Assembly: GCA_027346035.1 (NCBI GenBank)
Contig: DAIESZ010000323.1
Coordinates: forward strand, 1 to 9,545
DNA: 9,545 nt
Direction: 5' to 3'
Source of the DNA: Propionibacteriaceae bacterium
Lineage (GTDB): Bacteria > Actinomycetota > Actinomycetes > Propionibacteriales > Propionibacteriaceae
In this document: positions 1 through 6,681 of the stretch, in pieces
Layout of the letters: each line of letters starts with the position of its first letter
Numbering within the stretch: the stretch's first letter is position 1
Made by a program: the position numbers and the translations under genes
Notes under the pieces: generated by a model
The model's input: only the letters and a program-made list of their open reading frames with translations
Told to the model about the DNA's origin: nothing
Databases searched by the model: none

Positions 1-1
1 C

Positions 2-1012
2 GTGGGCCGCAACGCCGAGAAGCTGCGGTCGATCGCCGACCAGCACTACATCGAACGGTGGACCACCGACGTCGACGCGGTGCTCACCGACCCCTCGATC
101 GACATCTACTTCGATGCCCAGACGACCTCCCGCCGCTACGCCGCGCTGGCCGCCGCCATGCGGGCAGGTAAGCACATCTACACCGAGAAGCCGACGGCCG
201 ACACCCTCGAGCAGGCCGTCGACCTGGCCCGGATCGCCCGCGACAACGGCATCATCGACGGCGTCGTGCACGACAAGCTCTACCTGCCCGGGCTCGTGAC
301 CCTGCGGAGACTCGTCGACGAGGGCTTCTTCGGGCGGATCGTCGCGATGCGCGGCGAGTTCGGCTACTGGGTCTGGGAGGGCACCGACGTGCCGTCGCAG
401 CGTCCGAGCTGGAACTACCGCATCGAGGACGGCGGATCGATCACCACCGACATGTTCCCGCACTGGAACTACGTGTTCGAGGGACTCGTCGGCCGGGTGC
501 GCACGGTCTACTCCCAGGCGGTCACCCACATTCCCGAGCGGGTCGACGAGGCGGGTTCCCCTTACCGGGCCACCGCCGACGACGCGGCGTACGCGGTGTT
601 CGAGCTCGAGTCGCCCGACGGTGATCCGGTGGTCGTGCAGCTCAACTCCTCCTGGGTCACCCGGGTGTTCCGCGACGAGCTGGTCGAGTTCCAGATCGAC
701 GGCATCGACGGATCGGCCGTTGCCGGGCTGCGCACGTGCGCGGTGCAGGCGCGGGCCGACACGCCGACCCCTGTGTGGAACCCCGACCTCCCCGATCCGA
801 TCGACCACCTGGCGCAGTGGCGTCCGCTGCCGGTGGCCGAGATCGAGAACGGCTTCAAGGCCCAGTGGCAGGAGTACCTCGGCGACGTGGCGAGCGGGCG
901 CCAGCACCGCTTCGACCTGCTGTCGGGCGCCCGCGGCGTCCAACTCGCCACGCTGGCCCTGCGGTCGTCGGCGGAGGGGTGTCGGCTCCCCGTGCCGGAG
1001 ATCTCCCTGTGA
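2..1012 (+). CDS. Gfo/Idh/MocA-family NAD(P)-dependent oxidoreductase, 5' truncated
   Basis: The family oxidises or reduces hydroxyl groups of sugars, inositols and glycosides with NAD(P), usually in the cytosol. The reading frame is already open at the window edge. The N-terminal Rossmann glycine motif (GxGxxG) expected about 30-40 residues earlier is missing, so the GTG at position 2 is an internal codon and the true start lies outside. Counting from that codon, the family's E-K-P motif is at 62-64, with K63 the likely catalytic lysine. A D-x3-H pair, D150 and H154, follows a Gly-Gly stretch and matches the Lys/Asp/His arrangement of inositol dehydrogenase IolG. The remainder fits the alpha/beta C-terminal substrate domain, and the 336 visible residues imply a normal full length of about 370-390. 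The stop overlaps the next start (GTGA, 1009-1012), so the two genes are probably translated together. The substrate is unknown. Family assignment is secure, the specific reaction is not. Confidence 0.9.
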   Translation: MGRNAEKLRSIADQHYIERWTTDVDAVLTDPSIDIYFDAQTTSRRYAALAAAMRAGKHIYTEKPTADTLEQAVDLARIARDNGIIDGVVHDKLYLPGLVTLRRLVDEGFFGRIVAMRGEFGYWVWEGTDVPSQRPSWNYRIEDGGSITTDMFPHWNYVFEGLVGRVRTVYSQAVTHIPERVDEAGSPYRATADDAAYAVFELESPDGDPVVVQLNSSWVTRVFRDELVEFQIDGIDGSAVAGLRTCAVQARADTPTPVWNPDLPDPIDHLAQWRPLPVAEIENGFKAQWQEYLGDVASGRQHRFDLLSGARGVQLATLALRSSAEGCRLPVPEISL

Positions 1013-1917
1013 GCCAGGACGGCCCGGGGTCGTCGTCCGGGCTGGACCGGCTCAGCCTCAACACGGCCACCTGCAAGAGGCTGAGTCTCGCCGACTGCGT
1101 CGAGCTGGCCGCCCGGGCCGGGCTGGGCGCCGTCGGGCCGTGGCGGGACCGGGTTCAGGAGGTTGGCGTCGCACGTGCCGCCACCATGATCCGCGCCGCC
1201 GGGCTGCGGGTCTCCACGCTGTGCCGGGGAGGTTTCCTCACGGCGTCCGACGGGCGTGCCCGGCGGGACGCGCTCGATGACAACCGGAGGGCGATCGACG
1301 AGGCCGCAACGCTGGGCACCCACGAGCTGGTGGTGGTCGTGGGTGGCCTGCCGGCGGCGTTCGCTCGGCTGGGTCTGCCGATGACCGACGCCGACGCGCA
1401 CGACAAGGACATCGTCGCGGCGCGCGACCGTGTCGCCGACGGGATCGCCGAGCTGGTGCCCTACGCGTGTGAGCGCTCGGTGCGGCTCGTCCTCGAGCCG
1501 ATGCACCCGATCTTCGCGGCCGACCGGGGGGTGTTGCAGACCCTGGGACAGGCCCTGGACCTGGCAGCACCCTTCCCGGCCGAGGTGGTGGGCGTGGTGG
1601 CCGACACCTACCACGTGTGGTGGGACCCGCAGTGCCGCGCGCAGATCGAGCGGGCCGGGCGGCAGGGCCGGCTGGCGTCCTACCAGGTATGCGACTGGAT
1701 CCTGCCGCTCGCGCCGGAGCCGCTGAACTCGCGGGGGCTGATGGGCGACGGCTTCATCGACTTCCCGACGATCACGTCGTGGGTCCGCGACGCCGGCTAC
1801 ACCGGTGATGTCGAGGTGGAGATCTTCAACGAGGATCTGTGGGCGCTGCCCGGGGATGAGGTCGTCCGGCTCATCTCCGAGCGATACCGCGCGCTCATCG
1901 CACCGCATCTGGGCTGA
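1009..1917 (+). CDS. Sugar phosphate isomerase/epimerase-like TIM-barrel protein (AP endonuclease 2 / xylose isomerase-like fold)
   Basis: Predicted 302-residue cytosolic TIM-barrel enzyme. Relatives catalyse metal-dependent isomerisation, epimerisation, dehydration or, in some clusters, eliminative cleavage of keto-glycosides. The frame is open further upstream, but the GTG at 1009 is chosen for three reasons: a GGAG ribosome site (997-1000) lies 8 nt before it, it overlaps the previous stop as GTGA, and the protein then begins just before the first barrel strand (LDRLSLNTAT). Likely metal/active-site residues are E163 (in LEPMHP), D199 and H202 (in ADTYHVWWD) and E271 (in VEVEIFNED). Where most family members carry the third metal ligand in an H-x-x-D segment, this protein has Y-Q-V-C-D-W (225-230), with glutamine in place of histidine. 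It pairs with the upstream Gfo/Idh/MocA gene, a combination common in inositol and oxidative glycoside catabolism. The exact reaction is not predictable. Confidence 0.88.
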   Translation: MSQDGPGSSSGLDRLSLNTATCKRLSLADCVELAARAGLGAVGPWRDRVQEVGVARAATMIRAAGLRVSTLCRGGFLTASDGRARRDALDDNRRAIDEAATLGTHELVVVVGGLPAAFARLGLPMTDADAHDKDIVAARDRVADGIAELVPYACERSVRLVLEPMHPIFAADRGVLQTLGQALDLAAPFPAEVVGVVADTYHVWWDPQCRAQIERAGRQGRLASYQVCDWILPLAPEPLNSRGLMGDGFIDFPTITSWVRDAGYTGDVEVEIFNEDLWALPGDEVVRLISERYRALIAPHLG

Positions 1918-1924
1918 CGCGGGG

Positions 1925-1941
1925 GGAGGCGTGCCGCCTCC
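1925..1941 (+). terminator. Possible weak terminator hairpin after the isomerase gene
   Basis: A 6-bp all-GC stem, GGAGGC (1925-1930) with GCCTCC (1936-1941) and a 5-nt loop, starts 8 nt after the stop codon. No T tract follows, so Rho-independent termination is only a possibility. It is the only hairpin I see right after this gene. Confidence 0.3.
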
Positions 1942-2070
1942 GGCCCGACGCCGACGCCGCGGGGCGGCTCCGGGGGCCGAGGTGGTTCGGGTCGGTGGCC
2001 GCGGCGCCGGAGTTCGTAAATTGGTGTTGTCCGGGTGGCGTGTGAGCTTCTGGACGGGCTTCGTGGGGTC

Positions 2071-2083
2071 TAAAATAGAACAC
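2071..2083 (+). promoter_or_regulatory. Probable leaderless promoter (-10 box) of the HNH gene
   Basis: TAAAAT at 2071-2076 matches the bacterial -10 consensus at five of six positions and sits in an AT-rich pocket within very GC-rich DNA. The ATG of the HNH gene begins 8 nt after its last base, which is where transcription would start. No Shine-Dalgarno-like sequence precedes the ATG. A leaderless mRNA is therefore likely, a frequent arrangement in Actinomycetota. The -35 region is poor: TTCTGG at 2048-2053 is at 17-bp spacing. Confidence 0.5.
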
Positions 2084-3640
2084 ATGAACGATAGTGCTGG
2101 GCCGGGTGAACCCCGGATCCAGGTCGGCCCCGGACTCTCCGGGGCGCTCGAGACCCTTGAGTGGCTGCTCGATCCCGCGGGCAAGGCCGTCGACGGAGAG
2201 GCTCGCGGCGACATCGACCTGATCCGTGCCCTCGAAGACGTCAAGAACGCCGCGTGCGCGGCGCAGGCGGTCGCCGCGGTGCGCTTCGCCCGGGCGCAGC
2301 GCGCGGAACAGGCACGGCTGGGTGTGCCGGCGGAGCGGCTGGGTCGTGGGGTGGCCGAGCAGATCGCGCTGGCCCGTCGGGAGTCCCCGCACGCGGGTGC
2401 GGTGTTCCTCGGCATGGCCGCGATGCTCGTGAGCGAAATGCCCCGCACGCTGGCCGCCATGTCGGCGGGTGTCCTGAGCGAGTTTCGGGCGCGGATCGTC
2501 GTGCAGGAAACCTCCTGCGTCTCGCGGGAGGTCCGCCGCGACGTCGACGAGGTGGTCTGCGGAGACCTGTCCCGGCTCGCCGTCCTGGGCACCCGCCGGT
2601 TGGGCAACCTGGTCCGGCGTGAGACGTACCGGCGAGAGCCGACGTCGGTGGTGGCCAAGATCAGCCGGGCGGAGTCCGACCGGTTCGTGTCGCTGCGTCC
2701 GGCCCCGGACTGCATGGCCCGCCTGTCGGCTCTGCTGCCCGTCGCCCAGGGAGTGTCCCTGCTCGCCGCGCTGCGGCGTGCAGGGGACGCCGCACAAGCC
2801 GCGGGAGATCCCCGTACCCGGGGCCAGGTGATGGCCGACGAACTCGTCGTCCGGGTCACCGGACAGTCCTCAGCGGAGGCGGTCCCGATCGCGCTGCACC
2901 TGATCATGCCCGGCCACGTGCTGCTTTCCGGGGACGCCGACGCGGTCACCGACCGCGGGGTCAACGCCGAGGGAGAGGTGCCGGGGGGGATCCTCGGCTA
3001 CGGGCCGGTCCCGGCGCCCCTGGCGCGCCGTCTGGTGGGCACGGCACCCCGGCTCGGGTCGTGGGTGCGACGGCTCTACGCCGCCCCCTCCGGCGGGCTG
3101 ATCGCGATGGAATCCCGCAGGCGGTTCTTCCCCCGCGGCCTGGCCGAGTTCGTCACCATCCGCGACGACATCTGCCGCACCCCGTTCTGTGATGCGCCGA
3201 TCCGCCACATCGACCACATCGTCGCCAAGGCCGACGGCGGGTCGACGAGCGCGGCGAACGCGCAGGGATTGTGCGAGCGGTGCAACCACGCTAAGCAGGC
3301 ACCCGGCTGGAGCGAACGACCCGACGACGATGGGGCCGACGCGGGTTCGGCGACGGCCGTGTCGGGGGCCGGTCGTCACGTGACCATCACCACCCCGTCC
3401 GGACACCGCTACATCAGCCCGGCCCCCGACTCGTCATTGCGGGACGAGGTTCCCCACACTGTTCAGACCGGCCGGATGTTCCCATCGGTGCGGAACTCAC
3501 GCCAGACGGTCTCGAACATGTCGTCGGACGGTGGCATCTCGCGCACCGGTCGCCACACGAACCGAGGCGCGCCGTGCCCGTCCCACCAGGTCTCCTGCAC
3601 AACCGAGTCGAAGTGCCCGGCGTCCAGAAGATGCCGGTAG
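2084..3640 (+). CDS. DUF222 / HNH endonuclease domain protein (13E12 repeat family type)
   Basis: 518-residue predicted protein with an N-terminal DUF222 region (about residues 40-340, including the GYGPVPA segment typical of the family) and a C-terminal HNH nuclease module. The module is well preserved: C364 and C369, H-I-D-H at 375-378, a Gly-Gly-Ser turn, then C397-x2-C400-N-H, so both zinc-type cysteine pairs and the catalytic histidines are present. Such proteins are abundant, often multicopy, in actinobacteria. They are presumed DNA nucleases of unclear role, and some mycobacterial 13E12 copies are SOS-induced. The start is ATG 2084; the frame stays open upstream but that stretch has no coding character, and the promoter abuts this ATG. 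After the usual C-terminal TPSGHRYISP-like segment (ending near 3420) the frame runs on for about 70 codons, the last 178 bp antisense to the flavoprotein gene. That tail looks non-native. No functional link to the sugar genes is evident. Confidence 0.85.
   Translation: MNDSAGPGEPRIQVGPGLSGALETLEWLLDPAGKAVDGEARGDIDLIRALEDVKNAACAAQAVAAVRFARAQRAEQARLGVPAERLGRGVAEQIALARRESPHAGAVFLGMAAMLVSEMPRTLAAMSAGVLSEFRARIVVQETSCVSREVRRDVDEVVCGDLSRLAVLGTRRLGNLVRRETYRREPTSVVAKISRAESDRFVSLRPAPDCMARLSALLPVAQGVSLLAALRRAGDAAQAAGDPRTRGQVMADELVVRVTGQSSAEAVPIALHLIMPGHVLLSGDADAVTDRGVNAEGEVPGGILGYGPVPAPLARRLVGTAPRLGSWVRRLYAAPSGGLIAMESRRRFFPRGLAEFVTIRDDICRTPFCDAPIRHIDHIVAKADGGSTSAANAQGLCERCNHAKQAPGWSERPDDDGADAGSATAVSGAGRHVTITTPSGHRYISPAPDSSLRDEVPHTVQTGRMFPSVRNSRQTVSNMSSDGGISRTGRHTNRGAPCPSHQVSCTTESKCPASRRCR
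3430..3448. terminator. Possible bidirectional terminator hairpin between convergent genes
   Basis: A 6-bp inverted repeat, CTCGTC (3430-3435) and GACGAG (3443-3448) with a 7-nt loop, lies 14 nt beyond the flavoprotein stop. It also falls where the conserved part of the HNH protein ends. No T tract is present on either strand, so support is structural only. It would mainly serve the minus-strand operon. Confidence 0.3.
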
Positions 3641-5586
3641 TCCTCGGGCAGGTCGAGGTCCGAGCCGTCCGGGGTTCGGGGGAGATGTCCCTCGGGGTCG
3701 GTGTAGAGAACGGCCCCCCGCGAGCGTCCACCGTGGTCGAGGTAGTCGAGCATCGCCTCGAGATAGACGTACTGGCTGGTGAGGATGTCGCGGATGAGGA
3801 ACAGCCGGTTCACCGAGCGACGGCTGGTGGGGTCGGCCACGACGGCGGCCTCGTAGTCGTCGAGCCACTCGCGCACTTGGTCACGGGCCCCTCGGACCCC
3901 GTCGCGGGTGCGCACGAACGCGGCCCGGTCGCTCATCAGGCGGGTGCAGGCGCGCAGCATCGCGTCGGTCGTGTCCGGGGCGGCGGCCGCCCGGGCGGTG
4001 GCGTCGGCGAGCAGACGTTGCGCGGCGTCGACGACGCCGGCCGCCGCGTCCGGGAAGCCGGCCTCATCCCGCGGAGGCTCCCCGCGGCGCAGAGCGGCGA
4101 TGAACTGGGCCGCCCGGGTGGCCCCGACCTGGCCCGAGTTGAGCGCAGCGCCCCCCGGCCGGTAGATGCCGTGGGATCCGGCCGCCTCGCCGACGGGGAA
4201 GAAGCCCTCGAGGTTCGAGTGCCACCACGCGTCGACCGCGAGCCCGCCGTTGTTGTGCTGGGCGCACACGGCGATCTCGAGCAGGTCGGTCTCGAGGTCG
4301 ACTCCCGGATTGCGGTTCAGGTAGAACTCGTAGGCGGGCCGGTTCATGTGCTGCAGCCGCTGGATCGGCGTGGAGGCGCCGTCCAGTCCCTCGTGCATCG
4401 CCAGGACGCCGGCCCGGTCGAGGTAGTCGTGAGCCTCGGCGCCCAGCTGCCCGGCGTCGAACCGGCGTCCCATCGGATTGGACCGGAAGTCGAGGAACAC
4501 CCGGCGTCCGCGCAGCACCGTCTCCCGATGCACCAGCAGGTCGATGAGCGACGACCCCTCGCGGGCCTTGCGCACGTCGAAGGGCCACTGGTAGCCCTTG
4601 AGGAAGATCCGGGTGAGCTGGTCCCCGTAGTCGGGCAGCGCCTCGTGGAGGAACTCGCGGGCGTCGGAGCCGTCGCTCGCCGTCGAGACGAACCGGGGGA
4701 TCGCCTGCATGTAGGTGCCCGAGACATTCCACCGGGGCTTGACCGAGGCCAGTCCGAACTGCCACTCGGTGAGGTTCTTCCCGTGCACTCCGGCGCGCAG
4801 CGCGGCCCCGTTGGAGCCCCACTGTCCGTGCGGGTAGACCGAATCCGCATACATGCCGGCCGGCCCACCGGAGGCGTAGACGATGTTGGTGCAGCGCAGC
4901 AGCAGGAACCGAGACCCCGTGTCGGGAAGTTCCGCATTGGCGGCGATGCCCGGACGCGGCGTGTCGGTGCGGTTGGTCTCAGGGCCCTCGTCGTCGTCGG
5001 CCCGCTGAGCGCGCACGTCGGTGCGCAGGCACAACAGCCCCACCACGCGACCCTCGTCGGTGACCAGGTCGATGATGCGGCACGAGTCGAGCACCGGGGT
5101 CCGGTGGGTTCGCACCCGGTCCTCGAGCCTCTCGACCATCGACCGTGAGGTGAACGGCCCGACCGAGGTCGCCCGCTGCCGCGGGTCGTGATCGGTCTTG
5201 TAGCCGACGAACTCGCCGACGGCGTTGCTCGGGAACGGGACGCCCGCTTCGACCAGGTGGTAGAAGCATCGGGCCGACAGGGCCGCCTCGACGACCGCGT
5301 TGTCGCCGTCCATGGCGCCCCCGGAGAACAGCGTCTCGGCCATGGCGCGCACCGAGTCGGGCTCGGTTCCCGACAGCGTCAGCTTGTAGTAGGTCTGCTT
5401 GTCCGACCCCGCGTTGCGGGACGCCCCGGCCCGGATCCGGTCGGTGACCATCACGACGTCGGACTGGCCGAACTGCACGAGACGGTCGGCGGCGCAGTAC
5501 CCCGCCGCGCCGGTGCCGACCACCACCGTGTTGGCCGACACGACCGGGATGATCTCGGTGCCGAAGCGGGCGGTGCTGATGCGCAT
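3463..5586 (-). CDS. FAD-binding dehydrogenase/reductase of the fumarate reductase flavoprotein superfamily
   Basis: 707-residue soluble flavoprotein; I see no signal peptide or membrane segment. The N-terminal dinucleotide-binding motif GTGAAG is at 24-29. A second FAD-contact segment G-E-A-A-G is at 466-470, followed by Y-R-P-G-G and a helix starting near N482, matching the C-terminal FAD motif of fumarate reductase, L-aspartate oxidase and ketosteroid dehydrogenase relatives. H444 in H-N-N-G-G corresponds to the H-x3-GG active-site strand. R342 with E343-G344 corresponds loosely to the R-G-E-G-G segment, which is otherwise degenerate, so fumarate or succinate is unlikely to be the substrate. 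A helical C-terminal region of about 200 residues follows. ATG 5586 has an AGGAG site (5594-5598) 7 nt upstream. The gene lies 54 nt after the SDR gene in one operon. Its neighbours suggest oxidation or reduction of a sugar, cyclitol or glycoside (inference). The electron acceptor is unknown. Confidence 0.88.
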   Translation of the reverse strand: MRISTARFGTEIIPVVSANTVVVGTGAAGYCAADRLVQFGQSDVVMVTDRIRAGASRNAGSDKQTYYKLTLSGTEPDSVRAMAETLFSGGAMDGDNAVVEAALSARCFYHLVEAGVPFPSNAVGEFVGYKTDHDPRQRATSVGPFTSRSMVERLEDRVRTHRTPVLDSCRIIDLVTDEGRVVGLLCLRTDVRAQRADDDEGPETNRTDTPRPGIAANAELPDTGSRFLLLRCTNIVYASGGPAGMYADSVYPHGQWGSNGAALRAGVHGKNLTEWQFGLASVKPRWNVSGTYMQAIPRFVSTASDGSDAREFLHEALPDYGDQLTRIFLKGYQWPFDVRKAREGSSLIDLLVHRETVLRGRRVFLDFRSNPMGRRFDAGQLGAEAHDYLDRAGVLAMHEGLDGASTPIQRLQHMNRPAYEFYLNRNPGVDLETDLLEIAVCAQHNNGGLAVDAWWHSNLEGFFPVGEAAGSHGIYRPGGAALNSGQVGATRAAQFIAALRRGEPPRDEAGFPDAAAGVVDAAQRLLADATARAAAAPDTTDAMLRACTRLMSDRAAFVRTRDGVRGARDQVREWLDDYEAAVVADPTSRRSVNRLFLIRDILTSQYVYLEAMLDYLDHGGRSRGAVLYTDPEGHLPRTPDGSDLDLPEDYRHLLDAGHFDSVVQETWWDGHGAPRFVWRPVREMPPSDDMFETVWREFRTDGNIRPV

Positions 5587-5640
5587 GAGTCGGCTCCTGG
5601 GTGCGGGTCGGCATCGTGCGGGACGCCGGCGGGCGGATGG

Positions 5641-6453
5641 TCAGAGGGTGGGGATGTGCATGCCGCCGTCGACGTGGATGACGTCCCCGGTCGAGTACGG
5701 CATGTCGCCGGCGAGCAGGAGCGACACGGCGCCCGCGACGTCGCGCGGCTGACCCCACCGGCGCATCGGCGCGACCCCCTGGCTGAACAGGGTGTCGTAC
5801 CGGTCCTTGACCCCCGCGGTCATGTCGGTGGCGATCACGCCGGGGCGCACCTCGTTGACGACGATGCCCTCAGGGGCGAGCCGGGCCGCCCACAGCTGCG
5901 TCGCCATGGCGACGCCCGCCTTCGACAGGCAGTACTCGCCGCGGTTGAGCGAGACGTGGGTGGCCGAGACCGACGACACGTTGACGATGGCGCCGCAGGG
6001 CCGCTCGAGGGTGAGCGGGTCGACGTCTCCGCGCTGGACGATGAGGTGCCGGGCGACCGCCTGGGTGAGGAAGTAGGGGCCCCGCAGGTTGATGGTCATC
6101 ACCCGGTCGTACGACTCCAGCCCCGCGTCCAGGATGTCGTCGCGCACCAAGGGGGCGACGCCGGCGTTGTTGACCAGGTTGTCGATGCGGCCGTATGCGT
6201 GCAGGGTCGCTTCGATGAGCCGCAGGTGGTCGTCGGGCTCGGCCACGCTGCCCTGCACGTAGGTGACCTCCCCGAGGTCGGCGAGTTCGTCGAGCAGTGG
6301 GCCGGGTGCCGGGCTGGTCGCGAGGACCGTGATCCGGTGGCCGTCGGTGAGCAGCCGCCTGGTGATCCCGAGGCCGATGCCGCGGGACCCTCCGGTCACG
6401 ATCGTCACCGGGGCGGTCCGGTCGGGTGCCGGCGGGTTGCCTGTCGGCTGCAC
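5641..6453 (-). CDS. Short-chain dehydrogenase/reductase (classical SDR, FabG-like)
   Basis: 270-residue classical SDR, NAD(P)-dependent, probably cytosolic and oligomeric as usual for the family. Numbering from the chosen start, the cofactor motif T-G-G-S-R-G-I-G is at 20-27, N-N-A-G at 95-98, and the catalytic tetrad is N122, S161, Y174 and K178 (Y-C-L-S-K). The C-terminal D-G-G (HVDGGM) is also present, so the enzyme looks intact. GTG at 6453 is preferred over an upstream in-frame ATG at 6525 because a strong GGGAGGA ribosome site (6458-6464) lies right before it, and because the longer version would put the operator region inside the coding sequence. It is the first gene of a minus-strand operon with the flavoprotein. 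It likely oxidises or reduces a hydroxyl/keto group of the imported sugar or a derivative. Substrate not determinable. Confidence 0.92.
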   Translation of the reverse strand: MQPTGNPPAPDRTAPVTIVTGGSRGIGLGITRRLLTDGHRITVLATSPAPGPLLDELADLGEVTYVQGSVAEPDDHLRLIEATLHAYGRIDNLVNNAGVAPLVRDDILDAGLESYDRVMTINLRGPYFLTQAVARHLIVQRGDVDPLTLERPCGAIVNVSSVSATHVSLNRGEYCLSKAGVAMATQLWAARLAPEGIVVNEVRPGVIATDMTAGVKDRYDTLFSQGVAPMRRWGQPRDVAGAVSLLLAGDMPYSTGDVIHVDGGMHIPTL

Positions 6454-6496
6454 GTTGTCCTCCCGTGGTTGCTGGCGCGCCCTCGCGCCGAGTCTC

Positions 6497-6525
6497 ATTC
6501 TGGGGGATCGTGCGCGAATGGGCAA
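6497..6525 (-). promoter_or_regulatory. Putative promoter of the SDR-flavoprotein operon
   Basis: Read on the minus strand, TTGCCC (-35, 6525-6520) is followed after 17 bp by CAGAAT (-10, 6502-6497), each matching consensus at four of six positions. The expected start near 6490 gives a leader of about 37 nt before the SDR GTG. The -35 box overlaps the operator at 6521-6534. Confidence 0.4.
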
Positions 6526-6534
6526 GCGCTTTCC
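6521..6534. promoter_or_regulatory. LacI/GalR-family operator, imperfect (SDR-operon side)
   Basis: GGCAAGCGCTTTCC has a perfect AAGCGCTT core with the central CG typical of LacI-family sites, and one mismatched symmetric pair (C6523/T6532). It differs from the site at 6628-6641 at only two positions. It overlaps the predicted -35 box of the minus-strand operon, a position suited to repression. Confidence 0.65.
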
Positions 6535-6595
6535 GTGAATCTCAGGGCAAGACCCCTAGTCGTTCTCGGATCGGCAGTTTGATTCGTTTCAGCCG

Positions 6596-6625
6596 TTGAC
6601 TTCGATGCCGGTGGTCGCCTAGGCT
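6596..6625 (+). promoter_or_regulatory. Putative promoter of the ABC importer operon
   Basis: TTGACT (6596-6601, five of six consensus) and TAGGCT (6620-6625, the TAnnnT pattern common in actinobacteria) are separated by 18 bp. Transcription would start around 6632, inside the operator at 6628-6641, leaving a leader of about 50 nt before the binding-protein ATG. Confidence 0.55.
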
Positions 6626-6627
6626 CC

Positions 6628-6641
6628 GGGAAGCGCTTCCC
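6628..6641. promoter_or_regulatory. LacI/GalR-family operator, perfect 14-bp palindrome (importer side)
   Basis: GGGAAGCGCTTCCC is a perfect palindrome centred on CG, the classic form of a LacI/GalR-family operator in sugar-uptake loci. It covers the predicted transcription start of the importer operon. Its centre is 107 bp from that of the second operator, so a single repressor could control both directions and possibly loop the DNA. The repressor gene is not in the window. Confidence 0.8.
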
Positions 6642-6681
6642 AGGGCGCTGGTCCAATGCAACGACGCACAGGGAGACCCCC

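Noticed and set aside
1805..2083. Upstream extension of the HNH reading frame
   Set aside because: It overlaps the isomerase 3' end and a GC-rich non-coding spacer. The -10 box next to ATG 2084 and the family's usual N-terminus favour 2084.
562..2964. 800-codon open frame on the minus strand across the first three plus-strand genes
   Set aside because: The translation is low-complexity Arg/Ser/Pro/Thr-rich with no recognisable domain. It is antisense to three genes with clear motifs, a usual artefact of very high GC.
3375..3384. Perfect palindrome GTCACGTGAC
   Set aside because: It lies inside the HNH coding sequence, too short for a terminator and with no matching site elsewhere in the window that I noticed. 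Likely coincidental.
3574..5148. 524-codon plus-strand frame opposite the flavoprotein
   Set aside because: Gly/Val/Arg/Glu-rich shadow of the flavoprotein, with no motif and no ribosome site.
6454..6525. 24-residue N-terminal extension of the SDR from ATG 6525
   Set aside because: Arg-rich and unlike SDR N-termini. The GTG at 6453 has a near-ideal ribosome site, and the extension would overlap the operator and promoter.
5188..6582. 464-codon plus-strand frame opposite the SDR and the start of the flavoprotein
   Set aside because: Asp/His/Val/Arg-rich antisense product without domains, crossing the operator region.
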